Shown in pieces: positions 17,604 through 26,131 of a DNA stretch of 64,000 bases. The notes under the pieces were generated by a model. The model worked only from the letters and a program-made list of their open reading frames with translations, was not told the DNA's origin and did no database searches. The translations under genes and the position numbers were made by a program. This stretch comes from Nocardia sp. XZ_19_385 (lineage in GTDB: Bacteria; Actinomycetota; Actinomycetes; Mycobacteriales; Mycobacteriaceae): positions 682,001 to 746,000 of the forward strand of contig NZ_JACVEE010000002.1 in NCBI RefSeq assembly GCF_015355755.1, given 5' to 3'. Position 1 is the stretch's first letter. Each line of letters begins with the position of its first letter.

Positions 17604-19223
17604 GTGTCCGACCCGAACGACGAGAAGAAGCCGGCTCCGGAATCCACCGGTCCGCAGGACGCGAAGGACGCGCGCCCCGACGCCCCCGTGGAACCGCCCG
17701 CCGACGCCGACGCCCCCACCGTCAAGCATTCGACCGCCGCCCCGACCGTGTCCATGGCCGCGGCCGCGCCGAAAGATGATCGGCCCGAAGCCGTCAGCTC
17801 TCAGGCGAAGACGGTCGAGATCGCGACCGGCGCGTCCAAGAAGAGCGAGTGGAAGACCGAGGAGCCCGCCAAGGGCTCGAAGCCTGCGCAAGCCGATTCT
17901 TCGGACGAGTCGAAAGCGCCTGTGGCCGAAGCCGAGCCCGGTGCCGCCGAGACGAAGACAGGGTCCGAAGTCACCAAGCCGGAAACCACGAAGCCGGAGA
18001 CCACGTCCGAGACCACGGAGTCGAAGACCACGTCCGAGGCCGCCGAGCCGAAGCCCGCGCCCGAAGTCACCGAGCCGAAGCCCGAAGTCACCGAGGCGAA
18101 GCCCGCGCCTGAGGACGTCAAGCCGGAGACCGCGCCCGCCGCCGCGGTGCAGGCACCCGCGACCGCCGAAACCGCTGGCGAAGCAACCGAATCCGACGAC
18201 CAGCCCGCCGGTTCGGACGCGAAGACCGTCGTCATGAAGATCCAGCAGCGCCCGGACAAGTCCGCGTCACCGGCACCCGCCGACAAGGCCCCTGCCGACG
18301 ACGACGCCGCCGACACCGTCGCGATGCAGAACGACGAGCCGGCCAACGTGCCCCCGCCGCCGCCCGCGCCGAACGTGGCCGGCGCCGACGCCGAGACCGT
18401 GGCGATGAAGATCGTCCCGAAGCCGCAGGACGACGCGAAGACCACCGCGATCCCGGTGCAACCCCGCCCGGATCAGCAGGCCACCCAGAAGATCCGCACC
18501 GACGCCGCCGCACCGCGCCCGGCCCCGATGACCAAGCCGCCGATGACCCCGCGTCCGGCGCCGGGCCCGAAACAGCCTGGTAAGCAAGGCCCCCCGCAGC
18601 AGCAACAGCCGCCGCAGCCGCGCCGGGTGCCGCAGGCCCAGTCGCCCGCGGATGTGCAGATGACGCTGCCGGTGCAGTCGGTGTTCCAGCCCGCGGGCCA
18701 GCAACAACAGCGGCCACACCAGCCGCCGCCGATGGCCGCGCCGCAGCGAGTCGAACCGGCCGCCCCCACCGCTACGCCCGATTCCGGGAAGTCCAAGCGC
18801 CTGCTGATCGGTGCGGGCGCGGCCGCCGCGGTGGTCATCGCTCTGATCGTGGGCGGGGCCGCCTTCGCCAACCGTTCGGACGGTTCGCCGGAGGCCCAGG
18901 TCCGCTCCGCGATCGGCGACTACACCAGCGCGCTGAAGGACGGCGACCTCGCGGCACTGCGCAACAGCACCTGCGGTGCGCTGCACGAGTTCTACGCGAA
19001 GCTGCCCGAGGCCGACTTCGCCGGTGTGCACAAGTTGTCGGCGGAGCAGAAGACCATCCCGGTGATCGACGAGGTGGACGCCATTCAGATCACCGACAGC
19101 AAGGCGCTGGCCCAGGCCACCGTCTACACCGCGGCCGATCCGTCGAAGAAGTCGGCGCGCACCTTCGACCTGGAGCGCACCGATAGCGGCTGGAAGGTCT
19201 GCGATCCCCCGGCCGGCAGCTGA
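17604..19223 (+). CDS. Rv0361-like single-span membrane protein with repetitive N-terminal tail
   Basis: The 539-residue protein has a disordered cytoplasmic tail of about 390 residues rich in Ala, Pro, Glu and Lys, one membrane span (LLIGAGAAAAVVIALIVGG) and a 110-residue outer domain with two cysteines ending GWKVCDPP. The tail repeats a Thr-Val unit several times (AKTVVMKI, ADTVAMQ, AETVAMKI), which could be kinase or FHA targets. The outer domain resembles that of the protein at 707-1159. Position next to DUF3151 matches Rv0360c-Rv0361. Starts with GTG. Confidence 0.78.
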   Translation: MSDPNDEKKPAPESTGPQDAKDARPDAPVEPPADADAPTVKHSTAAPTVSMAAAAPKDDRPEAVSSQAKTVEIATGASKKSEWKTEEPAKGSKPAQADSSDESKAPVAEAEPGAAETKTGSEVTKPETTKPETTSETTESKTTSEAAEPKPAPEVTEPKPEVTEAKPAPEDVKPETAPAAAVQAPATAETAGEATESDDQPAGSDAKTVVMKIQQRPDKSASPAPADKAPADDDAADTVAMQNDEPANVPPPPPAPNVAGADAETVAMKIVPKPQDDAKTTAIPVQPRPDQQATQKIRTDAAAPRPAPMTKPPMTPRPAPGPKQPGKQGPPQQQQPPQPRRVPQAQSPADVQMTLPVQSVFQPAGQQQQRPHQPPPMAAPQRVEPAAPTATPDSGKSKRLLIGAGAAAAVVIALIVGGAAFANRSDGSPEAQVRSAIGDYTSALKDGDLAALRNSTCGALHEFYAKLPEADFAGVHKLSAEQKTIPVIDEVDAIQITDSKALAQATVYTAADPSKKSARTFDLERTDSGWKVCDPPAGS

Positions 19224-19240
19224 GCGCCGGGCTTCCGTCA

Positions 19241-19260
19241 AGCAGGGTAAACGCCCTGCT
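19241..19260 (+). terminator. hairpin after the Rv0361-like gene
   Basis: AGCAGGG and CCCTGCT pair perfectly around TAAACG, 18 bp after the stop at 19223. There is no T-run, so termination by this hairpin is uncertain. Confidence 0.4.
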
Positions 19261-19358
19261 GGCGGAGGCCCAGGTCACCCGTAGCCCGCGTCACACTCAC
19301 CTGGTCACTGGTCCGATACGCCAGTAACATGGCCCGGATCATGATGAGGCAACAGACG

Positions 19359-20393
19359 ATGGCGCAACCGGAAACCGGGGCCGTCGAGCAGACGACTGGG
19401 CTGGCCGGACGACGCTTCCAGGTGCGCGATCACTATGAGGTCGGCCGCGAGAAGGTGCGCGAGTTCGCCCGCGCCGTCCAGAATCATCATGGTGCGCATC
19501 AGCGCGAGCCCGACGCCCGCAAGCTCGGTTACGAGGGCCTCATCGCGCCGCCGACCTTCGCCTCGGTGATCGGCATGGCCAGCACCCGCGCACTGCTGGA
19601 CTCGGTGCTCACCGAATACGACCTCACCCAGGTGCTGCAGACCGATCAGGTCTTCGAGATGCACCGCCCGATCCTCGCGGGTGACCGCGTGCAGACCGAG
19701 GTCGTGATCGATTCGCTGCGCCAGTTCGGCGACAACGACTTCATCCACGTGAAGTTCGTGCTGCGCAACCAGCACGGCGAGATCGCTCTGGTCGGCTCCA
19801 GCACCATCGTCGCCCGCCGCGGCGCCGATGTGGACCCGAATCTGGTGGATGCCGTGGAGAGCATCTTCATGCACGTCCGGCCCTCCGAGCTGGACGAGAA
19901 CGGCCCGCTCATCGAGCTACCCCCGGGCGCCGTGCCAGCTGTCCCGGCGCGCGAGCCGGCCCTCGTGCACACCCTCCCCGCGTTCGACGAGCTCACCCCC
20001 GGCACCGCGCTACCCTCGGGTTCCGCCCGGCTGACCCGCGGTGACCTGGCCAATTACGCCGGCGTCTCGGGCGATCCGAACCCGATCCATTTCAGCGACC
20101 GCGCCGCCGAGCTGGTCGGCCTGCCGACCGTGGTCGCGCACGGCATGCTCACCATGGGCCTGGCCGCCGAATATCTGACCTCCTGGCTGGGCGACCCCAC
20201 CGCCATCGAGAAGTTCAGCGTGCGGTTCTCCGGGTTCGTCCCGGTCGCCGCGGACGCGGCGACCACCGTCGATTTCAGCGGCAAGATCAAGTCGCTGGAT
20301 GCCGGAACCCGCAGCGGGACAATCATGCTGAGCGGTTCCGCCGATGGTCGCAAGCTGTTCGGCCGCGCGCTGGCCGAAGTGCGCTTCGCCTGA
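19359..20393 (+). CDS. fused HadA/HadB-like (3R)-hydroxyacyl-ACP dehydratase
   Basis: The protein has two hot-dog domains in tandem. The N-terminal half resembles HadA-type domains (RDHYEVGREKVREFARAVQ); the C-terminal half carries the hydratase-2 active-site motif YAGVSGDPNPIHFSD followed by VVAHGML. Such enzymes dehydrate (3R)-hydroxyacyl chains in fatty or mycolic acid synthesis or hydrate enoyl-CoAs. I chose ATG 19359 because GAGG lies 9 nt upstream; ATG 19329 is also open. It stands alone between convergent neighbours. Confidence 0.85.
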   Translation: MAQPETGAVEQTTGLAGRRFQVRDHYEVGREKVREFARAVQNHHGAHQREPDARKLGYEGLIAPPTFASVIGMASTRALLDSVLTEYDLTQVLQTDQVFEMHRPILAGDRVQTEVVIDSLRQFGDNDFIHVKFVLRNQHGEIALVGSSTIVARRGADVDPNLVDAVESIFMHVRPSELDENGPLIELPPGAVPAVPAREPALVHTLPAFDELTPGTALPSGSARLTRGDLANYAGVSGDPNPIHFSDRAAELVGLPTVVAHGMLTMGLAAEYLTSWLGDPTAIEKFSVRFSGFVPVAADAATTVDFSGKIKSLDAGTRSGTIMLSGSADGRKLFGRALAEVRFA

Positions 20394-20406
20394 TCGAACC
20401 CAGCGC

Positions 20407-21870
20407 CTAATTCTCGAGCGTCGCCCGCATCAGGTAGACGTTGTAGTCGCTCCAGGTGGAGATGGTGAAGTACAGCTCCCGCCCGGTCGACCACGGATGG
20501 ATGAATCCGCCGTACAGCTCGGCGTGATCGGCCACCGTCACCATCGGCGTGCCGCCCGACCACTCCCCCTGCGGTGAATTCGCTTCGCGCACAACGATCG
20601 CCGCCTGCGCGGTGTCCAGATAGCTCATCTGCCAGACCTTGCGCGCGGCGTCGTAGCGCACCGACAGCTCGGCGGCGGGCGCGTCGACGATCGGCGTCGC
20701 AGCGGAACTGCCTACCGCGCGCCACTTTCCGTCACTCCAGTACTGGTAGGCGCTGGTGTTGAGGACCTGATCCTTGGCCACCCGGGCCACCCCGGCCGCG
20801 CCGAGCCGGGTGTTGGCGGTGCCGAACATGTAGACATGTTCACCCTGCGGAACCATCGCCGTCACTTGGAAATTCGCGAGTCCGAAGATGTTGTCCCAGC
20901 GCGCGTACGGGTCCTTGGTCCAGGTCTGGCCGTGGTCGTCGGAGTAGGCGATGCCGCCATAGTTGGTGAAGAAGGTGCCCGGCACGCTGTTCCAGGTGCG
21001 CATCGACATGTAGCTCATGTACTGCCGGTCGCCGAGCGCGAAACCCGAGGTGGGAATGGTGGTTATCTCGACATTGTCGAGTTTGCGGCTGGACAGCACC
21101 TCCGCGGCGTGGCAGCGGTCGTCGGTCACCATCGAGTCGTAGGTCACGCCGTCGGACAGGTCCCGGTCGGTGCTGAAGGCCAGCACATTGCTGCGCCAGT
21201 CCCCGCCCATGCCGCCCGGCGGATGGAAGCCGCGGCCGACGGTGTCGCCGAAGGCGGTGGCGATCTCCCCGGGCGCGCTCTCCCACATGATGCCCAGGTC
21301 GGTGCCGTCGACCTGCCAGCGCTTGTCGGTGCGGTTGACCGAATTCGCACCGGTCAGCTTCGCGATCTCGCGAACCTCGCCGACGCGCGGCGCGGCCCGG
21401 CCCGGCGCCTGCGGGGCAGGCTCGGTGGGCGGTTCCACGCGCGGCGGAGCGGGCGGCACCTGGCCCGGATCCGGGCCGGGCCCGGGAACGGCGAAGTAGA
21501 AAGGATTGGGGCGCAACAGGATTTCCGGGATACCGAGCCGATTCGCCAGACTCGGCGGCGGCGCCGCGGTATCGGTGAGGTCCGGGCACGGATTCACGCA
21601 CGGATCGGCGGGCAGCTGCATCCGGGTGCGCACCGGCGTGGGCTCGGGCCCCGGCGGCGGCAGCACCGTGACCACCGGATACGGGATCGGCACCTCGAGG
21701 GTCTTGGGGACCAGCCCCTCGTGCACCGGCTCCGGATCGCTCAGGCATGGGCCGACGCCCGGGATCACCTGCGCCGGTTCGGTTTTCGGGGTCGCGACGG
21801 CCACCGGATCGACTGAGCTGCACAGCACCGCGGCCCCTGCCGCGGCCAGCAGTTGCCTGGCTTTGGACAC
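20407..21870 (-). CDS. secreted DUF4185-like protein
   Basis: The precursor begins at a GTG with SKARQLLAAAGAAVLC, a signal peptide. A Pro-rich region of about 150 residues follows, then a beta-rich domain with repeated glycoside-hydrolase-like blades (GIAYSDDHGQTWTKDPYARW, FTISTWSDYNVYLMR), typical of DUF4185 five-bladed propellers. The family may act on surface or host polysaccharides, but no activity can be assigned. The frame stays open to 21924; the GTG at 21870 places the signal peptide correctly. It converges with the dehydratase gene. Confidence 0.75.
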   Translation of the reverse strand: MSKARQLLAAAGAAVLCSSVDPVAVATPKTEPAQVIPGVGPCLSDPEPVHEGLVPKTLEVPIPYPVVTVLPPPGPEPTPVRTRMQLPADPCVNPCPDLTDTAAPPPSLANRLGIPEILLRPNPFYFAVPGPGPDPGQVPPAPPRVEPPTEPAPQAPGRAAPRVGEVREIAKLTGANSVNRTDKRWQVDGTDLGIMWESAPGEIATAFGDTVGRGFHPPGGMGGDWRSNVLAFSTDRDLSDGVTYDSMVTDDRCHAAEVLSSRKLDNVEITTIPTSGFALGDRQYMSYMSMRTWNSVPGTFFTNYGGIAYSDDHGQTWTKDPYARWDNIFGLANFQVTAMVPQGEHVYMFGTANTRLGAAGVARVAKDQVLNTSAYQYWSDGKWRAVGSSAATPIVDAPAAELSVRYDAARKVWQMSYLDTAQAAIVVREANSPQGEWSGGTPMVTVADHAELYGGFIHPWSTGRELYFTISTWSDYNVYLMRATLEN

Positions 21871-21968
21871 AGCGACCGACCCTACCCGGCAGCTCGTCCG
21901 ATCCCGGTCAGACTTTCCGATCAAGCCGCCATCAGCGCAAATAGCATCAATTCGGAAGTCGGCGCACG

Positions 21969-22283
21969 ATGGAAACCGTGAGTATCACCGTGAATCCTCG
22001 CCGCGCGGCCTCGGCCCTCGGCGCCGTGTGCCTGGTCGCCGGATTCGGGCTCGCCCCCGCGGCCGCCATCCTCGGCCCCGTGCCCGCCACCGCGCAGGCC
22101 GGCGAGCTGCGCGACCAAGATTTGAGACCGACCGACAAAGACAAACCGAAAAAACAGTTCTACAGCAGCTGCGCCGAAGCCAGGGCCGACGGCAACTGGC
22201 AGCTGCGGCGCGGCGAGCCCGGCTACTGGCCCTACCTGGACCGCGACGGCGACGGCATCGCCTGCGAATCCTCGGAACGCTGA
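21969..22283 (+). CDS. secreted Excalibur calcium-binding domain protein
   Basis: The 104-residue precursor has a signal peptide (RRAASALGAVCLVAGFGLAPAAA) and ends with a complete Excalibur domain: FYSSCAEARADG, then GEPGYWPYLDRDGDGIACE. The DxDxDG loop is EF-hand-like and the two cysteines form a disulfide. These domains are found on many Gram-positive secreted proteins and bind calcium. Start is at 21969; a GTG 9 nt later is also possible. It is followed after 10 bp by the convergent EmbR-like gene. Confidence 0.85.
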   Translation: METVSITVNPRRAASALGAVCLVAGFGLAPAAAILGPVPATAQAGELRDQDLRPTDKDKPKKQFYSSCAEARADGNWQLRRGEPGYWPYLDRDGDGIACESSER

Positions 22284-22293
22284 GGCGCTCTGA

Positions 22294-23412
22294 CTACGTA
22301 ATCGCCTGGAACACCAGCACGGTCGCGCCGATCCGGATGACATCGCCGTCAGCGAGCAGCGCGCCGTTATCGATGGCTTCCTCGTTGACGTAGACGCCGT
22401 TGGCCGAACCCAGATCCTTGATCAGCAGTCCGGCCCGGCTCGGCATGATGTGCGCGTGATACCGGCTGGCCTTGGGGTCGTCGAGGATCAGATCGTTGTC
22501 GGTCATCCGGCCGATGCGCAGCCCGGCCGGCGGGATCACCTGCGCCCGGCCGTCGGGCAGGCGCAGCTGCCCGTTGCGGACCGTGCGCGGCATCTCGGTG
22601 ACCGTCTCGGTCATGTACTTGTGCAGATCTTCGGTGCGCCGGAACTCGGTGGTGTTCAACGGTTCCTGGCGCAGCACCCGCTGCTCCAGCTCCACCAGCG
22701 CCGGTCCCGGATCGATACCCAGTTCCTCGGCGAGCACCTCTTTGACCCTGCGGGCGGCGGCGAGCGCGTCGGCTTGCCGGCCGGACAGGTACAGCGCGGT
22801 GACCAGCTGACCCCACAGCGGTTCGCGCAGCGGATGCTCGGCGGTCATGGATCGCAGCTCACCGATCACCGAAGAGTGCCGCCCGCAGGCGATTTCGGCG
22901 TCGATGCGCGCCGAGGCGGCGACCAGGCGCTCCTCCTCCATGGCGGTAGCGAAACCGTCGGCGAAACTCAGCCCCGCCAGATCGGCCAGCGCGCGACCGC
23001 TCCACTCCTGCAACGCGGTCGTGTAAAGCCGTGCGGCGCCCTCGAAATCACCGACACCGGCGGTCTTGGCCGCAGCCTCCCGGGCGGCTTCGAACCGGCC
23101 GATATCGCAGGCTTCCTCGGCGATCTCCAGCCGATAGCCCGAGGACTCCGTGCGCAGCACCGCCGCCGGATCCACACCCGAATTACGCAGCGCCTTACGG
23201 ATATTCGAGACGAACACCTGCAGGCTCGCGGCGTAGGAGTCGGGCGGATCCTCGTTCCACACCATCTCGGCCAGCACGGCCGAGGACACCGCGCGCCGCC
23301 GATTGACGGTCAAGGCCGCCAGCAACGCGCGCGGCTTGGGCCCGCCGACCGCCACCGGTTCACCACCGACGAACAACCGGACGGGCCCGAGCACGCGCAC
23401 ATCCAAACTCAT
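22294..23412 (-). CDS. EmbR-like SARP regulator with FHA domain
   Basis: The 372-residue protein has an N-terminal OmpR-like winged helix (about 1-95), a bacterial transcriptional activation domain (about 100-245) and a C-terminal FHA domain (about 285-370, with GLRIGRMTDNDLIL and KASRYHAHI). This is the architecture of mycobacterial EmbR, which is bound and phosphorylated by the kinase PknH and controls arabinan genes. Here no kinase or emb gene is adjacent, so targets are open. It lies downstream of no co-directional gene within 90 bp. Confidence 0.88.
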   Translation of the reverse strand: MSLDVRVLGPVRLFVGGEPVAVGGPKPRALLAALTVNRRRAVSSAVLAEMVWNEDPPDSYAASLQVFVSNIRKALRNSGVDPAAVLRTESSGYRLEIAEEACDIGRFEAAREAAAKTAGVGDFEGAARLYTTALQEWSGRALADLAGLSFADGFATAMEEERLVAASARIDAEIACGRHSSVIGELRSMTAEHPLREPLWGQLVTALYLSGRQADALAAARRVKEVLAEELGIDPGPALVELEQRVLRQEPLNTTEFRRTEDLHKYMTETVTEMPRTVRNGQLRLPDGRAQVIPPAGLRIGRMTDNDLILDDPKASRYHAHIMPSRAGLLIKDLGSANGVYVNEEAIDNGALLADGDVIRIGATVLVFQAIT

Positions 23413-23506
23413 GAACTTCCTATTGCTCCCTCACCGGACCGCTTGCGACTGCTTGCAGGTCGCTCGAAAGAGCCAGCTGAATCCCTTGCCCCCGTGAGGC
23501 AAAGGA

Positions 23507-24541
23507 TCAGGCGCTGATCGACCGTCCCGCAGACTTCAGATCATTGCACGCCTCGACGACACGCGCCGCCATGGCCGCTTCCGCCTTCTTCAGGTAGGAG
23601 CGCGGATCGTAGACCTTCTTGTTGCCGACCTCGCCGTCGATCTTCAGCACACCGTCGTAGTTGCCGAACATGTGGCCGACCACCGGACGGGTGAAGGCGT
23701 ATTGGGTATCGGTGTCGACGTTCATCTTCACCACACCGAACCGCAGCGCATCCTCGATCTCGGACTTCAGCGAGCCCGAGCCGCCGTGGAAGACGAAATC
23801 GAACGGCTGTGCGTCGCTACCCAGGCCGAGCTTGGCGGCGGCCACGCGCTGACCCTCGGCCAGCACCTCGGGGCGCAGCTTCACGTTGCCCGGCTTGTAG
23901 ACGCCGTGCACGTTGCCGAAGGTGGCGGCCAGCAGGTACTTGCCGTTCTCGCCGTGGCCCAGCGCGTCGATCGTCTTCTGGAAATCCTCGGGCGAGGTGT
24001 AGAGCTTGTCGTTGATCTCGGCCTCGACGCCGTCCTCTTCGCCGCCGACGACGCCGATCTCGACCTCGAGGATGATGTTGGCCGCGTGCGTGGCCTTCAG
24101 CAGCTCCTTGGCGATCTCCAGGTTCTCGTCGATCGGGATCGCGGAGCCGTCCCACATATGCGACTGGAACAGCGGGTTCAGGCCGGCGTTGACGCGCTCC
24201 TGGGAGATCGCGATCAGCGGGCGCACAAAGCCGTCCAGCTTGTCCTTGGGGCAGTGGTCGGTGTGCAGCGCGATCGTCACGTCGTACTTGGCGGCGATGA
24301 CGTGCGCGAACTCGGCCAGCGCCACCGAACCGGTGACCATGTCCTTCACACCCAGGCCGGAGCCGAATTCCGCGCCACCGGTGGAGAACTGGATGATGCC
24401 GTCGCTGCCGGCATCCGCGAAGCCCTTGATGGCCGCGTTGATCGTCTCCGACGAGGTGCAGTTGATGGCCGGGAAGGCAAAGGAGTTCGCTTTGGCCCGA
24501 CCGAGCATCTCGGCGTAGACCTCCGGAGTCGCGATGGGCAC
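23507..24541 (-). CDS. fba: class II fructose-bisphosphate aldolase
   Basis: Fba is the zinc-dependent aldolase of glycolysis and gluconeogenesis. The sequence is very close to M. tuberculosis Fba (344 residues, equal length): it has ALHTDHCPKDKLDG and FGNVHGVYKPGN with zinc-binding histidines, and VFHGGSGSLKSEI. The GTG at 24541 is fixed by GGAGG 8 nt upstream; a longer frame to 24568 is not needed. It is divergent from the DedA gene, as in Rv0363c-Rv0364. Confidence 0.96.
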   Translation of the reverse strand: MPIATPEVYAEMLGRAKANSFAFPAINCTSSETINAAIKGFADAGSDGIIQFSTGGAEFGSGLGVKDMVTGSVALAEFAHVIAAKYDVTIALHTDHCPKDKLDGFVRPLIAISQERVNAGLNPLFQSHMWDGSAIPIDENLEIAKELLKATHAANIILEVEIGVVGGEEDGVEAEINDKLYTSPEDFQKTIDALGHGENGKYLLAATFGNVHGVYKPGNVKLRPEVLAEGQRVAAAKLGLGSDAQPFDFVFHGGSGSLKSEIEDALRFGVVKMNVDTDTQYAFTRPVVGHMFGNYDGVLKIDGEVGNKKVYDPRSYLKKAEAAMAARVVEACNDLKSAGRSISA

Positions 24542-24696
24542 AGTGACAACCTCCGTATTGTGCGGCAAAAGACAATTCTGTCAGGCACACCCTAAGCCAG
24601 GGGGCGATACCCGGTACTGTGGGCCGGGTAATCGGGCTGGCGGCACTCGAACGGTGAAACGTGACGCGCGCCGGCCGACCCCGAACAGGAGGCCGC

Positions 24697-25428
24697 GTGA
24701 ATCTGCTGGCAGCGACCGATCTACTGGCAGCGACCGATAAGTCGGTGTGGAGCAACATCCTCGACCCGATGACTCTGCTCACCGAGACCTGGCTGGCGAA
24801 CGCGGTACTGCCCGCGATCCTGATCATCGTCTTCATCGAGACCGGTCTGCTGTTCCCGATCCTGCCCGGCGACTCCCTGCTGTTCACCGGCGGCATGCTC
24901 TCCGCACAGCCCAATCCCCCGGTGTCGATCTGGGTGCTGCTGCCCGCGACCATCCTGGTCGCCTTCCTCGGTGACCAGTGCGGATACTGGATCGGCCGCG
25001 GTATCGGCCCGAAGATCTTCCACAAGGAAGACACCCGCTTCTTCAAGAAGCACTACATCACCGATACCCACGACTTCTTCGAGAAGCACGGCCCGAAGAC
25101 GATCATCCTGGCCCGGTTCGTCCCGATCGTGCGCACCTTCATGCCGGTGCTCGCGGGCGTCTCGCAGATGACCTACCGCAAGTTCGTCGCCTTCGACATC
25201 GTGGGCGCGATCCTGTGGGGCGGCGGCGTCACCATCATCGGCTACTTCCTCGGCAACGTGGCGTTCGTCCGCGATCACATCGAGGCGATCTTCCTGCTGA
25301 TCGTGTTCGTCTCGATCCTGCCCGGCATCATGGCCGTCGTGAACAAGCTGCGTAACCGGGGCAACACCCCGGCCAAGGACATCCTCGACGCCGAGCTCAC
25401 CGGCACGACAAACGAATCGACCCGCTGA
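24697..25428 (+). CDS. DedA/VTT family membrane protein
   Basis: The 243-residue protein shows the DedA pattern: LLFPILPGDSLLFTGGML, the acidic re-entrant loop FLGDQCGYWIG and ILARFVPIVRTFMPVLAGV with the conserved arginines. DedA proteins move undecaprenyl phosphate or other lipids across the membrane or use the proton gradient. The GTG start follows AGGAGG by 4 nt. The N-terminus contains a short tandem repeat (LLAATDLLAATD). The second DedA gene starts 4 bp after the stop, so they form an operon. Confidence 0.92.
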   Translation: MNLLAATDLLAATDKSVWSNILDPMTLLTETWLANAVLPAILIIVFIETGLLFPILPGDSLLFTGGMLSAQPNPPVSIWVLLPATILVAFLGDQCGYWIGRGIGPKIFHKEDTRFFKKHYITDTHDFFEKHGPKTIILARFVPIVRTFMPVLAGVSQMTYRKFVAFDIVGAILWGGGVTIIGYFLGNVAFVRDHIEAIFLLIVFVSILPGIMAVVNKLRNRGNTPAKDILDAELTGTTNESTR

Positions 25429-25432
25429 GCCG

Positions 25433-26131
25433 GTGGCTACGGCGCCTTCACTTCTTGCGGTCGAGCCCCTCGCGGTGGGCTCCTTCGATCCGCTCCTGTC
25501 GGCGGGCCCCACGCTCGTCTGGACGGTGGTCCTCACCTTCGTCTTCCTGGAATGCGCACTGATCGTCGGGCTGTTCCTGCCCGGCGACTCGATGCTCATC
25601 ACGGCGGGCATCGTCATGTCCGCGCACGCCACCGGCGAACCCCAGGTGTGGGCGCTCTCGGTGGGCGCGATGATCGCCGCGATCGCCGGTAACCAGGTCG
25701 GGTACGTCATCGGCCAGCGCACGGGCCACCATCTGGTGGCCCGGAAGAACGGCCGCTACATCAACACCCGGAACCTGGCGCGGGTCTCGGACTTGTTGCA
25801 GCGCCACGGTTTTCTCGCGGTGCTGGTCTCGCGCTGGATCCCGTGGGTGCGCACGCTGTGCCCGATGGTCGCGGGTGCGGCCGGAATGGATCACCGGAAA
25901 TACACCGTGGCCAGCACCATCGGCGCGATCATCTGGGCGCCGGTCCTGCTGCTGATCGGCTACTACGCGGGCGGCTGGCTGCAGCGGGTGCCGTGGCTGA
26001 TGCCCGTGGTGATCGGCACCCTGGTGATCGGGCTGATCATCGGCACCGCACTCGGGATCCGGCACTACCGGCAGGAAATGGCCAAGCCCGCCGAGGATTT
26101 CGACGTCGAAACCGCCCCCGCGGAACGCTAA
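25433..26131 (+). CDS. second DedA/VTT family membrane protein
   Basis: The 232-residue protein is a diverged paralogue of the upstream DedA: GLFLPGDSMLITAGIVM, AGNQVGYVIGQRTG and VLVSRWIPWVRTLCPMVAGAAG occupy the same positions. The acidic loop residue seen as GDQ upstream is GNQ here, so function may differ. The GTG start at 25433 lies 4 bp after the first gene and the stop overlaps the convergent GH76 gene by 4 nt. Two DedA proteins side by side suggest a paired or specialised lipid flippase. Confidence 0.9.
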   Translation: MATAPSLLAVEPLAVGSFDPLLSAGPTLVWTVVLTFVFLECALIVGLFLPGDSMLITAGIVMSAHATGEPQVWALSVGAMIAAIAGNQVGYVIGQRTGHHLVARKNGRYINTRNLARVSDLLQRHGFLAVLVSRWIPWVRTLCPMVAGAAGMDHRKYTVASTIGAIIWAPVLLLIGYYAGGWLQRVPWLMPVVIGTLVIGLIIGTALGIRHYRQEMAKPAEDFDVETAPAER

